Positions 25,441 through 34,937 of a stretch of 64,000 nt of DNA are shown in pieces. The position numbers were made by a program, and so were the translations under genes. The stretch lies in contig JAJDEW010000074.1 in the NCBI GenBank assembly GCA_029259595.1, positions 1-64,000 of the forward strand. Direction: 5' to 3'. Below the pieces are notes generated by a model. That model saw only the letters and a list, made by a program, of their open reading frames with translations, was not told where the DNA came from and did not search any database. Within the stretch, counting starts at the first letter, position 1. Each line of letters begins with the position of its first letter. This DNA is from Planctomycetota bacterium. Lineage in GTDB: Bacteria > Planctomycetota > UBA1135 > GCA-002686595.

Positions 25441-26987
25441 CAGCGGTAGCGCACGCGACGGACGACCGCGACGGTGTGGCATGTCGGGCACGGCACGATC
25501 TGCAATCCCGAAGTCGAACCCGTGATCGCTCCGCCCGTGAAGATGATCTCGCGCGTGCCGGTCCCGCCGCACTCGCGGCAGTTCGAGAAGCGCACCCGCT
25601 CGACGGAGAAGTCGCCGGAGTTCTCGACGTAGTAGGCCAAGATCCACTGGGCCCGATTCGCGACCTTCCAGTTCTTCCAGAAGACCTCGGGATCGTCGGC
25701 TTCGCTGGTCTGACCGGAGGCGGCCTTGCGGGCGATCGTCTGGTTTTCGAAGTAGCGCTTCAGGCGCTCCTCGTACTTCTGGCGCGCTTCGGCGGCGGAG
25801 CCCTTGGCCGGCGCGTCCGCGTCATCCTCCTTCTCGAGCTCGGCCCGCGCGCGGTCCTTGCCCAGGAGCCACGTTCCGAGGCCGTAGGAGGCCTGGCGGA
25901 AGCGACCGCCCTTGCGCTCGTCCCACAGCTTGCGCACCTCGTCGATCGTGATCTCGGGCGCGATCTTCGCGAGGTCGGCGTGAACGTTTTGAAGCAGCTC
26001 CTCGCCCAGGCCTTCATCGGCCAGCGCCGTGGCGCTCTCGTAGGAGTCGACTTCGCGCGCGATGCGCTTCGCCAGCGCGTTGGCCCAGTAGTGCCAGCGC
26101 TTGACGACCTGGTCCCGCAGGTCCGCCTCCTGGGCACGCCCGAGCCGCTCGCGCATCTTGTTCCAGTCCTCCATCAGCGGACTGTCCGGATACGTCGAGG
26201 GGAAGCTCTGCACCAGGGCCAGGGCCTTCTGGTACTGCTTGCGCGCGCGCCACAGATCGATCTCCGCGAGGTGATCGACCTGCTCCTGGTTGGCAGCCTT
26301 GAGCTCGGTGCGCGCGAGCGCCCCCCGCACCATGTCCGTGTTGAAGGTCGGGTCGAGCTTGTCCGCGATCTTGTAGTGGTACAGGGCGTGGGCGAAGTCG
26401 AAGAGCCGTTCGCAGTACTGCGCCATCTCGTAATGTGCGCGCGCGCCGGACGTTCCGCTCCTGTTCAGGTTCGATTGCTGCTCGAAGACCCGGTTCTGGT
26501 ACAGCTCTTCCTTCGTGAAGATGTCGAGCGCGGGCACCTGCACCATCGTGGGCGACCCGGCCAGCCGCCGCTTCGGAACGGGCTGCATCCCGCTGGCTCG
26601 CTTCACGTTGATGAAGTCGTCGGTGCGCCCCAGAACGACTCCGATGATCTCCGTGCCGTCGTCCAGCACGAAGCGATCGGCCTTGGTCATCACTTCTTCC
26701 ACGACGGCGTCCACGTAGCCGAAACGCAGGCGCAGCTCGTTCTCTTCGTCGGGGTCGAGCAAGCCCCACGGCAAACTCACGTGACCGCCGTTCTCGAGGC
26801 GATGGAATTCGAGCGTCTCCGGGTCGTGCGCGACGATCGAGCCCCACAGGATCTGACCGCTGCGGAGCCGCAGCATGATCGTCTGGTCCCCGTGATCGTG
26901 CACGGCTTCGACCGGCGCCTGGGCGAGGGTCGGCAACGCGAGCGCGGCCAGGGTCAGGAGTCGAACGAACAGTTGCGGGAGATTCAT
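25440..26987 (-). CDS. exported helical-repeat protein with C-terminal zinc ribbon
   Basis: The 515-residue product has a signal peptide (RLLTLAALALPTLAQA) and then two SH3-like beta segments, LRLRSGQILWGSIVAHDPETL and FVLDDGTEIIGVVLG. A TPR-like helical region follows (ALYHYKIADKLDPTFN, RKQYQKALALVQSFPSTYPDSP). The C-terminus carries CRECGGTGT and CPTCHT, a DnaJ-like C-x-x-C zinc ribbon that is unusual on an exported protein. I do not recognise a named family. It starts by ATGA overlap with the I-like pseudopilin and overlaps the lipoprotein gene at its end, so it belongs to the pseudopilus operon and may bind or fold its pseudopilins. Confidence 0.6.
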   Translation of the reverse strand: MNLPQLFVRLLTLAALALPTLAQAPVEAVHDHGDQTIMLRLRSGQILWGSIVAHDPETLEFHRLENGGHVSLPWGLLDPDEENELRLRFGYVDAVVEEVMTKADRFVLDDGTEIIGVVLGRTDDFINVKRASGMQPVPKRRLAGSPTMVQVPALDIFTKEELYQNRVFEQQSNLNRSGTSGARAHYEMAQYCERLFDFAHALYHYKIADKLDPTFNTDMVRGALARTELKAANQEQVDHLAEIDLWRARKQYQKALALVQSFPSTYPDSPLMEDWNKMRERLGRAQEADLRDQVVKRWHYWANALAKRIAREVDSYESATALADEGLGEELLQNVHADLAKIAPEITIDEVRKLWDERKGGRFRQASYGLGTWLLGKDRARAELEKEDDADAPAKGSAAEARQKYEERLKRYFENQTIARKAASGQTSEADDPEVFWKNWKVANRAQWILAYYVENSGDFSVERVRFSNCRECGGTGTREIIFTGGAITGSTSGLQIVPCPTCHTVAVVRRVRYR

Positions 26988-27520
26988 GAGGACGGTTCCT
27001 TCTGGGGCTCGACGGGCTCGGGTTCGAGCTGTTCGACGAAGCGCTGGCGCAGGCGTTCCCCGAAGGGCACCTCACGCAGGAGGATGGTGGTGAAGCTCTT
27101 CTTCTGGCGTGCCCCCTGGCTCGACCAGGACAGCTCGACGTCGACCCGATACTCGAGCGGGGGGCCGGGACCGCCCAGCTCGTCGGGGTCGGGCGTCGCC
27201 ACGGCGGTGTACGTGAGCGCGGGGTAGCCTGGGACGGCGCGATCCACGATTGCGCTCGGTTCGCCCGCCACCTCGACGCCATCGACCAGGACGAGCGGAA
27301 AGAGGTGTTCTTCGAGGTCGAGCAGCACGGCCTCGACCGAGTTCGCAGCGTGCGTCCGCAGGGTCGCGGTCTTCGACATGGCCGCCCCGAACGAGAGCAG
27401 CCCGATGATGGTCGTCATCCCGATCAGGAGGATCATCATCGCGAGGACGACCTCGACCAGGGTGAAGCCGCGGCGGTCGCCGCGGAGGTCGTCGGAGCGC
27501 GTCCTGGGAGGCCTGCGCAT
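26984..27520 (-). CDS. type II secretion-like minor pseudopilin (GspI/PulI-like)
   Basis: The 178-residue protein has a basic leader and the prepilin cleavage motif GFTLVEVVLAMMILLIGMTT, with Gly before the cut and Glu at position +5 of the mature protein. The mature N-terminal helix enters the membrane; about 120 residues of globular domain follow. The length and the position between the J-like and helical-repeat genes suggest a GspI-type minor pseudopilin. The ATG shares one base with the upstream TGA (TGATG). Confidence 0.8.
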   Translation of the reverse strand: MRRPPRTRSDDLRGDRRGFTLVEVVLAMMILLIGMTTIIGLLSFGAAMSKTATLRTHAANSVEAVLLDLEEHLFPLVLVDGVEVAGEPSAIVDRAVPGYPALTYTAVATPDPDELGGPGPPLEYRVDVELSWSSQGARQKKSFTTILLREVPFGERLRQRFVEQLEPEPVEPQKEPSS

Positions 27521-28584
27521 CACAGGTTCCAATCCTCGCGATAGAGCGGCACGGCGACCTCGCGCACGAGCTTCCAGCCGTGGTGCAGGAGTACGCCGGC
27601 AGCGTGCGTCGTCGGGCGACTGTCGCGCACGGCACGCAGGACGCCGACGCGTCCGCGGCTCTTCGATACGATCTGGACCCACTCTTCGTCGAGCAACACG
27701 TAGGCACCGCTTTCCGGCAGGCGCGTCTCGTCGTCGACCCGCAAGGTGGTCGCCTCGGCGTCGATGTCGGCGATGAGGTGCGCGCGCTTGCGCAGCTCGG
27801 CCGGACGCTCGAGCTCGACCTCGATCCGCACGCGCCGCGGCAGGACCGGAAGCTCGTCCGCGGCAGGCATCCCCGCCGCCAGGCGGTTGCGCTCGATGTC
27901 GCCGCTGCGAATGCGTTGGCGTCCCCAGGCATCCCAGGCCAGCGAGCTGTCTTGCAGGGCTTCGCCCGCCTTCCAGCCATCGCGAACGATGGTGGTCTGC
28001 GAAGCGAACTGCAACTCGAACCACAGGACTCCGCCCGTCACCTCCTCGAAGGCGCCCGCGACGGGTTTGCTCGTGTTGCCGTAGAAACCGGGATCGAAGA
28101 ACGAGAGCGTCCCGCCGTCCCCCAGCAGCCGCTCGCCGCGCCACAACACTCCCATCGAGCGCTTCGCGGGGTCGGAGCCGCCCGGCGGCAGCACGGCATA
28201 GCCGACCTCGAGCAGCCCGACCGAGCGCGCGTCCCGCGTCCCGTCCGGATCGATTCGCGCGCGATCGGCGCGCGTCGCCTGCCGCACGAACGTGAGGCGC
28301 GGCCACAGCATGTCGGTGAGTCCGTTCTGATCGGTGTCGAAGCGCGTCCACTCGCAGAGGAGATCCCCGCGCGGGCCGCCGTCGATCGCCACCAGATCGT
28401 CGGCGACGAGATCCAGCACCGACGAGCCCATCTCGAGCAGGTCACGGCTCGCCTCCGTTCGACCCCAGATGTTGAGCGAGGTGTCCAGCAGCCGGATCAG
28501 GGCCAGGACGAGGATCGTCAAGAGCCCGAGCGCCAAGAGGAGCTCGACCAACGTGAAGCCGGCGCGTCGCAGGGTTCGCTTCAT
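27520..28584 (-). CDS. type II secretion-like minor pseudopilin (GspJ/PulJ-like)
   Basis: The 354-residue product starts MKRTLRRAGFTLVELLLALGLLT, a class III prepilin leader with the conserved Glu at +5. Compared with usual GspJ (about 200 residues) it is long; the extra part is beta-rich and includes SGAYVLLDEEWVQIVSKSRGRVG, a segment that also occurs in the adjacent giant GspK-like protein (GEFVWIGDEFVGYTEIEG type). The shared short beta module suggests common evolution. Start and stop overlap the neighbours by four and one bases. Confidence 0.8.
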   Translation of the reverse strand: MKRTLRRAGFTLVELLLALGLLTILVLALIRLLDTSLNIWGRTEASRDLLEMGSSVLDLVADDLVAIDGGPRGDLLCEWTRFDTDQNGLTDMLWPRLTFVRQATRADRARIDPDGTRDARSVGLLEVGYAVLPPGGSDPAKRSMGVLWRGERLLGDGGTLSFFDPGFYGNTSKPVAGAFEEVTGGVLWFELQFASQTTIVRDGWKAGEALQDSSLAWDAWGRQRIRSGDIERNRLAAGMPAADELPVLPRRVRIEVELERPAELRKRAHLIADIDAEATTLRVDDETRLPESGAYVLLDEEWVQIVSKSRGRVGVLRAVRDSRPTTHAAGVLLHHGWKLVREVAVPLYREDWNL

Positions 28585-31500
28585 CGCTCGGCCCTCCGCA
28601 GGGTCATGCCGGGTCCCATGAACTCGACGCCGAACAGCTTCAGCCGCGGCGTCCGCTTCCAGCCGTGCGAGAGTCCCGTGAGCGCGTCGTAGGAGTTCGG
28701 CCGGTGCTCGACGAACACGCGCCACTCCATGCGATCCGCCTGCTCGCCGATCGCGTTGCCCTCGCCGCCTCCGAGGCCGTCGTAGAAGAGCTCGAGCTCT
28801 TCCACGTCCTCCGGACTCGTGTCCCACGGCAACGAGGGATCGCTGCGCGCCAGGACCCCGATCCGCGGACCGTCCTGGGCTTCGCCCTCGGTCTCGAAGA
28901 AGAAGCGGTGCCAGAAGGCGTTGGGCTGATCGAGCGAGAAGCCCAGGAAGGCGAGCTCCGGCGCCTCGGCGCCGATCTCCCAGCGATCCGGATAGCGGTA
29001 GGGATAGAGGATCACCGGCGTCCCCGTCCCGTGCCCCGCCGGCACGGTCCCGTAGCGGCCGCGGAACAAGCCCGCGCCGCGACCGTCCATGCGCCCCGGC
29101 AACGTCGAGCGCCGTGGCATCCACAGGGCGCCACCGTTGATCGCGGTGTAGTGCACCAGCTCGTCGCCGATCAAGACCGTCCCCGCCTGGGGGAAGCCCT
29201 CGGTGTCCGCGATCGGCAGGATCCCGTCCTCGGGGCCGATGTCGCTCGCGAGGATGCTGACGCGCAGACCCTCGAGGAAGAAGATCCCTTCGCCAAAGAC
29301 GTGCGGTCCGGGATCCGTTCCCAAGAGGCCTCGTCCGTTGGGCGGGATGTGCAGCGTGCCGCTGCCCGGGCTGCGGCTGTCGTAGCACAGGATCTCGTCG
29401 CCGATGCGCAGGAGTCCGGCGTCCTCCGGCAGCTCGGTCAGGAACTGGCCGCCAGCAAAGGAACGCATGCCCATCGGCGTGAACAACAGCGTGCCGTCCG
29501 GCTCGATGCGTCCGTTGGGAGCGCCCAGGCTGCCGTCGTTCGCATCCGCGGCGACGTCCGGAGGAATCTCCTCTTCGTCAGCCTCGGGATCCTGGCCCTG
29601 GACGACCGCCATGAGGATGTCCCCGCCCGCCTGGATGGAGGTGCGCAGGACCAAACCACCTCCCGAGATGGCGTCGATGTTCGAGGAGCGCGCCGCGAAG
29701 TCGCCCCACCCGAGAACGACCTCGTCGGCGGTGGCCGACGGGACCTGGCCGCCGGACCCGCTGCCCTGAAAGCCACCACCGATCGCGACGGTGTTCACGA
29801 CGCGCGGACGTTCGCCGGAGGGAAAGAGCACGATGCGCGCGAGCTCGCGCGTCTCCCAGGACGGATCGTTCGCTCCCCCGCCGGAGTTGCCGAAACCGCT
29901 CTGGAGGCCGGCCGCGACCGGGACGGGCGAAGCCTCCTCGAGCGCGAAGTAGTAGGCACGCACGTTGAAGCCGCCTTGACCGAACAGGTCGGCTTGCGTG
30001 TCCACTTCACCGGCGCCCCAGGTCGCGCCGGTCGGATCGGACTCCCACGTGTACACGGAGTAGTCCAAGGGCCGGTAGCCGCGGTGGACGCGCGCGGGGA
30101 AGCCGGGATCCTCGGGGTCGCCCGTGTGGATCATGATCGAGTCGTAGCGGCCGGGAAAACCCGCGTGGCGACCGGCGTTCACGACGGCGAAGACCGGCAG
30201 GATGGTCACGCCGGCCGGGTGCTCCTGGGGATAGGTGCCCAGGACGCCGCGGTGCTGGAACTGGCTCCAGGTGGCCTTCGAAACGGGATCGAGCGCGTAG
30301 ACGTCGGGCGCGACTCCGAGGTACGAGCTCCAGGCCCAGCCCGTCGAAGAACCCTGCGGGGACGAAGCCGGTGCCGTCCGGCCCCTGGCGGGATCGACGA
30401 GCGCTGGGACGGCCGAGCTCGGGCCGACGACGAGGCGCAGCTCGTCGCCCTCGCCCTGCAGCGGCTGGCCGGGCGGCTCGGTCGGTCCACCGGGGTTGCC
30501 CGGGTTGCCGGGGCCCGGACCGCCGCCACCTCCGCCGCCCCCACCGCCCGGATTGGGATCGAAGGGGTCACCGGTCACGGCGGAGAGCCCGGCATGGGAC
30601 GCGAAGGCGGCCGCGAGCAACGCGAAGGGATCGCTGCGGACGAGCTGGTTGCGCGCCACCTCGTCGTAGCGCACCCACTCCGTCTGTTCGGCGTTGCCGC
30701 TCGCGCGCGTGATCTGGGCGAAGGACGAGCCCTGCGACAGCGTCTCGAAGGCGGCCGCGCCCGGGATCGAGATCGGAAACACCATCGTCTGGCTGACGAG
30801 CAGGTCGTTGTAGATCTGGTTGCCGGCCGTGCGGACGTTTTGAACCCACTCGATGACGAAGCTGCCCGCTCCCGTCACGCGGGAGTCCGCTCCCACGAGT
30901 CGCCGCAGGCCGGCACCCGCGCGGGCATCGATGAAGAGCGTCGCCGTCTCGCCACCCTGGTCGATCTCCCAGCCGGTGTAGTGCAGCGCCTCGACACCGG
31001 CCAGGCGACCGCCGTCGACGTCCTCCTCCACCTCGCCGCCGTTCAAGTTGATGGTGACGGTGCTCGCGAGGGCGGCAAAGCCCCCATCGCGGTTGAAGGC
31101 CCCCATCAGCTCTTCGATTTCGAGCTCCGTGTTTTCATCGGCGGCGGGACGGATCTGCAGGGCGCGCAGGTCGTCGCTGGCGCGGATCCCGAAGCCGATC
31201 GCGATGGGCACGGGAATCAGGTTGACGTTGGCGATGATCGGACTCAGCGACGGGCCGGAAGAGATGCCGCCCCCCGTGTCCGCCCCGGTGACATGCCCGA
31301 CCCGGAAGGGTCCGAGGGCCTGGTTGAGGCGGGCCGAAGCCGGAGACATGTTCGTCTCGAGTCGCGCGGCAAATCCGTAGAGCTGCACGGGGGTCTCGGA
31401 AGGATAGTCGCCCTTTTCCAGGTCCCCCACGCCCGTATTGGTCGGCGCGGTGTCGGGCCCGACCATGAGCTCGCGCGCGAAGCGTCCGCCCCAGCCCGCG

Positions 31501-33926
31501 TCGGCGCCGGCGCTGACATGGCGTGCGTCGAAGCTCGACTCGCCGTTCTTGCGCGCCTCGATCAGCTCGGGGCCGATCCGCAGCACGCAGAGGTCGGGAA
31601 AGCCCTCGGTCGACTCGACCGGGATCGACGTGGCCTGGAACGAGATCCCGCTCGTCAGCCGGGTCAGTCCGCGCGTCTCGACCTTGTGTTCGCCATCGAC
31701 GAGCAGCGTCATCTGGTCCGGCCGGTTGCCGCGTACGTCGGCCTCGACGTGGATCCAGGTGTCGAGCGGCATGCCGGCCTCGTCGGCCAGCGAATACCGC
31801 ACCTCGCCGCGCTCGACCAAGGTCGTGCCGGGGTGGTCGCCGGCGCCGTCGAGGACGCTCAAGAGCAGGTCGCCCTGGTCGATCGACAGCGAGATGCGAT
31901 CGGAGTCGGGGAAGGCGCCGCCGACGTCGAAGAAGCGCTCACCCTCCGCCAACGAGCGCGGATTGAGCCACATCGAGAACGAGATCGGCTTCATCAGGCC
32001 GCGGTATCCGTTCCAGTCGAGCGTGTTCGTCGGGAAGCTGATCGTCCCGTCGGGCAGGTAGCGCCCCTCGAGGTCGCGTGACTCGTCGTCGAAGTGCAGG
32101 ATGCGCCCGCGCTGGCGGTACACCCCTTCTTCGTCCGTGCGCGACGGCGCGAGCTGGGCCCAACCGTCGATCGTTTCACGGTCGGCGAAGGTGTACTCCG
32201 CCGCGGCCGACACGGGATCGGTCGATGTGTACGAATCGTGCGGACCGAGGTGCGCGCGCGTGCGCGTCGGCGGATCGGAGCCGTACAGCGGATCGAAGCG
32301 CGTCGTCACCTCGGGTCCGGTCGCCCAGCCCTTGCCGCGCCGCTCGAGTCGCATCGTCTCGTCGAAGTCTTCCTGCCGTGCCCAGACCTGCAGCAAATCT
32401 CGCTGGGGAATCAAGAGCTCGACCTGGTCCCGGCGCGCCGCCACACGCTTGACTCCCGACGCCGCGTTGACCGCCGCCCGCAAGTCCAGCTGGTAGACGT
32501 CGCGCGACGTGAACGCGAAGGGCATGGTCGAGTAGGCCAGCTCGTTGTCGTTCGCGTTCAGCGCGTTCTTGTAGAGCGCCTGAGCGTCTTCCTGGTCGAG
32601 GAAGCCCGGCGCCGGGTCTCCGCCTTGACTCGCGAGCGCCGCGGGGACCACCGGGGCGTTCTTCGGCAACGCCTCGAGCCCCGCGCTCGGCAAGACGATG
32701 CGACGAACGAAGTCCTCGAAGCTGTCGAACGGACGTGACTCGACCACGACCGCGGCCAGCTGGTTCGCCTTGGTCGGCGTGATGCGCGGCGTGCGTCCGC
32801 GCAGCTGGAGGTTCAGGAACAGGGCTCGCAGTACTTCAGGCGGAGCCGTGTTGATGTTGACCGGCCGGCGGGAGAGCGGCTGAACGACGGCCGTGTAGGC
32901 CGCGTACTCGTTTTTCAGCGGCTCCATGAGGATCACGGCACCCGAGCGCGTGTCGCGTACGAGTCCGATCTCGGTCGTCTGGCCGTCCGTGATCCGTACG
33001 GTCGTGCCGGCGTTGAACCAACGCAAGTCGTCGACCAGGAGGCGGCAAGCATCCTGCCCACCGGCCACGTTGCCGATCAATCGGACCGGACGCTGCCAGA
33101 CGTCGCCCGCCCGGACGCCGCCATAGACCGTCGCGGTGCGCACGAGCGTCTCGAGCGCTCCGAAGCCCAGGTTCTCCGCCGGCGTGAAGGACTCGGCCTC
33201 GGCGACTTGCTCGATCGCGTCGAAGAGCCGCAGCTCGTCACCGGGCAGCGCACGCCAGCGCGCGATCGCCCAGACGCGGTCGTCGAGCACGGGTACGCCG
33301 AGCGCATGCGGGTGGGCCAGCTGTGGCCCACAGGGCGAAGGTTCGCCCTCGTCGTTGGTCGACGCGGCCAGCCCCCGCACGAGGCCCTGCAGGCTGTTGC
33401 CTTCGATCTCGGTGTAGCCGACGAACTCGTCGCCGATCCAGACGAAGCCGGCCGGCTCGAAGCCCGACGTCGAGGCCACGCTGATCGAGCTGGCCTTCTC
33501 GTCGATCTTCGCGAGCAGCCGCGTCCCACCGCCGATCAGGTTGGCGAGCATGTGCGGCGACGCGCTGTTCAGATCGACGAAGCCCGAGATGTCGCTCACC
33601 TCGAGGTCCCACATGACCCCGTTCGGATCGTTCGGGTCGTAGAAGCCTTCCGGGAATTCGTTGTCGACGGTGAACTCGTCGATGTCGTCGAAGTACGGCG
33701 TCTCGTCGATGGCCGGATGCGAAGCCCCCAGGCTGGCACGCGCGTGCCGCAGGGCCGAGTCGAGCGCGATGCGGGCGGCCACACGATCCGCGACGTGCGC
33801 GCTCGACTTGTCGGCGTTGCGCACGGTCATCAAGAACGGCGTGCACAGGACGAGCAGCGCCAGCAGGGTCAGGAGCACCGCCACCATGGCGAGGCCCGAG
33901 CGGGACGGCGCATGACGTGTCTTCAT
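28581..33926 (-). CDS. giant GspK-like minor pseudopilin with LamG-like insert
   Basis: The protein has 1781 residues where GspK usually has about 330. The N-terminus SRSGLAMVAVLLTLLALLVLCTP is a prepilin-type helix, but the conserved Glu at +5 is absent, as usual for GspK. The GspK core is seen as VNINTAPPEVLRALFLNLQLRG and TKANQLAAVVVESRPFDSFEDFVRR near 350-400. Beyond ~600 come a LamG/concanavalin-like domain (GLMKPISFSMWLNPRSLAEGERFFDVGG), repeated VLRIGPELIEARK-like beta modules, a Gly/Pro linker of ten consecutive Gly near residue 1120, and a long beta-rich C-terminus. It is probably the tip of the pseudopilus, exposing large exported domains. It overlaps both neighbours by ATGA. Confidence 0.75.
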   Translation of the reverse strand: MKTRHAPSRSGLAMVAVLLTLLALLVLCTPFLMTVRNADKSSAHVADRVAARIALDSALRHARASLGASHPAIDETPYFDDIDEFTVDNEFPEGFYDPNDPNGVMWDLEVSDISGFVDLNSASPHMLANLIGGGTRLLAKIDEKASSISVASTSGFEPAGFVWIGDEFVGYTEIEGNSLQGLVRGLAASTNDEGEPSPCGPQLAHPHALGVPVLDDRVWAIARWRALPGDELRLFDAIEQVAEAESFTPAENLGFGALETLVRTATVYGGVRAGDVWQRPVRLIGNVAGGQDACRLLVDDLRWFNAGTTVRITDGQTTEIGLVRDTRSGAVILMEPLKNEYAAYTAVVQPLSRRPVNINTAPPEVLRALFLNLQLRGRTPRITPTKANQLAAVVVESRPFDSFEDFVRRIVLPSAGLEALPKNAPVVPAALASQGGDPAPGFLDQEDAQALYKNALNANDNELAYSTMPFAFTSRDVYQLDLRAAVNAASGVKRVAARRDQVELLIPQRDLLQVWARQEDFDETMRLERRGKGWATGPEVTTRFDPLYGSDPPTRTRAHLGPHDSYTSTDPVSAAAEYTFADRETIDGWAQLAPSRTDEEGVYRQRGRILHFDDESRDLEGRYLPDGTISFPTNTLDWNGYRGLMKPISFSMWLNPRSLAEGERFFDVGGAFPDSDRISLSIDQGDLLLSVLDGAGDHPGTTLVERGEVRYSLADEAGMPLDTWIHVEADVRGNRPDQMTLLVDGEHKVETRGLTRLTSGISFQATSIPVESTEGFPDLCVLRIGPELIEARKNGESSFDARHVSAGADAGWGGRFARELMVGPDTAPTNTGVGDLEKGDYPSETPVQLYGFAARLETNMSPASARLNQALGPFRVGHVTGADTGGGISSGPSLSPIIANVNLIPVPIAIGFGIRASDDLRALQIRPAADENTELEIEELMGAFNRDGGFAALASTVTINLNGGEVEEDVDGGRLAGVEALHYTGWEIDQGGETATLFIDARAGAGLRRLVGADSRVTGAGSFVIEWVQNVRTAGNQIYNDLLVSQTMVFPISIPGAAAFETLSQGSSFAQITRASGNAEQTEWVRYDEVARNQLVRSDPFALLAAAFASHAGLSAVTGDPFDPNPGGGGGGGGGGPGPGNPGNPGGPTEPPGQPLQGEGDELRLVVGPSSAVPALVDPARGRTAPASSPQGSSTGWAWSSYLGVAPDVYALDPVSKATWSQFQHRGVLGTYPQEHPAGVTILPVFAVVNAGRHAGFPGRYDSIMIHTGDPEDPGFPARVHRGYRPLDYSVYTWESDPTGATWGAGEVDTQADLFGQGGFNVRAYYFALEEASPVPVAAGLQSGFGNSGGGANDPSWETRELARIVLFPSGERPRVVNTVAIGGGFQGSGSGGQVPSATADEVVLGWGDFAARSSNIDAISGGGLVLRTSIQAGGDILMAVVQGQDPEADEEEIPPDVAADANDGSLGAPNGRIEPDGTLLFTPMGMRSFAGGQFLTELPEDAGLLRIGDEILCYDSRSPGSGTLHIPPNGRGLLGTDPGPHVFGEGIFFLEGLRVSILASDIGPEDGILPIADTEGFPQAGTVLIGDELVHYTAINGGALWMPRRSTLPGRMDGRGAGLFRGRYGTVPAGHGTGTPVILYPYRYPDRWEIGAEAPELAFLGFSLDQPNAFWHRFFFETEGEAQDGPRIGVLARSDPSLPWDTSPEDVEELELFYDGLGGGEGNAIGEQADRMEWRVFVEHRPNSYDALTGLSHGWKRTPRLKLFGVEFMGPGMTLRRAER

Positions 33927-34933
33927 TCCACGACTCCGTACGTGCCCAGCGTGATCTTCGAGGACGTGCCGTCCTCGAAGGCCAGCTCGAGCTGGAAGGA
34001 AGCGGGGTGCTGCCTGCGGTCCAGGCGTCCTCCCGCGTCGAAGGCGACGAAGGGTGGGGTGTTCGAGACGAAGGCGACCGTGTCCGGCAGATCGACGGGC
34101 TCTTCGGCGACCATCACGCTGACCGAGAGGTCGTCGATCGCGCCCGCGTACGGGCGACGGTTGTCCGAGAGCAGGAGGGGGCCGTCGACTTGCCAGACCG
34201 GCGCCGTCTCCTCGATCTCCTCGACCAGGAAGCCATCCACGAAGAGAGCGAAGCGCTGGCGGTCGTACTCGACCCGGATCGGCGTCCAACGATCGGCGAC
34301 GACCAGTCCGGGCGCCGAGTCGAGGATCACGTCGCCGCCCCGCTGGGGCCGCCCGTCCTGCTCGACACGCGTCGTGAACTTCGTCCGCACGGCGCCGGTC
34401 GCGTTCAACAGGATGCTCGCAATCGAACCGACCTGCACGAGCCGGCCGGCGCCATCGGGGTCGCGACGCACGACGCACTCGATGGCGAAGCCCTCGGCGA
34501 AGTTCCAGGCGGAGTCGTGCTCGATCGCGATCTCCGCATAGGAGCCGACGCGTCCGCTGAAGGCGATGGCGTCCCCGAGGTAGCCGGGCACGAACTCGTG
34601 GTTCGTGGCCGTGCCGTCGAGCCGAAAGGCGCCACGCAGCGAGCGCTCTTCGAACTGCCAGGTCCCGACGACCTGCAAGGCCTCCCCCGCCAGCGTGCCG
34701 CCCGCCACGTCGAAGCGCACGCGCGCGGGCGCGTGGCTGGCGATGGCGGAGTTCTGGGCCGTGCGCAGGACGTTCTTGACGAGCCCGACCGCCTGGCGGC
34801 GGCCCAGGTCCAGGGCCGCGAACATGCCCAACCCGCCTCCGACGATGATCCCGAGGAGCATCATCACGAGGATGAGCTCGAGCAGGGTCACCCCCGCCCG
34901 GGCCCCGCTCTTGCTCACGGACCGGCGCGTCAT
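33923..34933 (-). CDS. GspH-like pseudopilin with LamG-like domain
   Basis: The 336-residue product has a prepilin motif (GARAGVTLLELILVMMLLGIIVGG) with Glu at +5, followed by an extracellular domain. The region AFRLDGTATNHEFVPGYLG to LSDNRRPYAGAIDDLSVSV has the strand pattern of a LamG/concanavalin A-like domain (FAIECVVRRD, DRWTPIRVEYDRQRFALFVDG). GspH proteins are usually about 170 residues without such a domain. The ATG at 34933 lies four bases after the G-like gene's stop. It probably forms the tip complex with the K-, I- and J-like proteins. Confidence 0.8.
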   Translation of the reverse strand: MTRRSVSKSGARAGVTLLELILVMMLLGIIVGGGLGMFAALDLGRRQAVGLVKNVLRTAQNSAIASHAPARVRFDVAGGTLAGEALQVVGTWQFEERSLRGAFRLDGTATNHEFVPGYLGDAIAFSGRVGSYAEIAIEHDSAWNFAEGFAIECVVRRDPDGAGRLVQVGSIASILLNATGAVRTKFTTRVEQDGRPQRGGDVILDSAPGLVVADRWTPIRVEYDRQRFALFVDGFLVEEIEETAPVWQVDGPLLLSDNRRPYAGAIDDLSVSVMVAEEPVDLPDTVAFVSNTPPFVAFDAGGRLDRRQHPASFQLELAFEDGTSSKITLGTYGVVE

Positions 34934-34937
34934 GGGT

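Noticed and set aside
28665-32081. 1138-codon plus-strand frame opposite the GspK-like gene
   Set aside because: No family content and amino-acid bias of a shadow frame.
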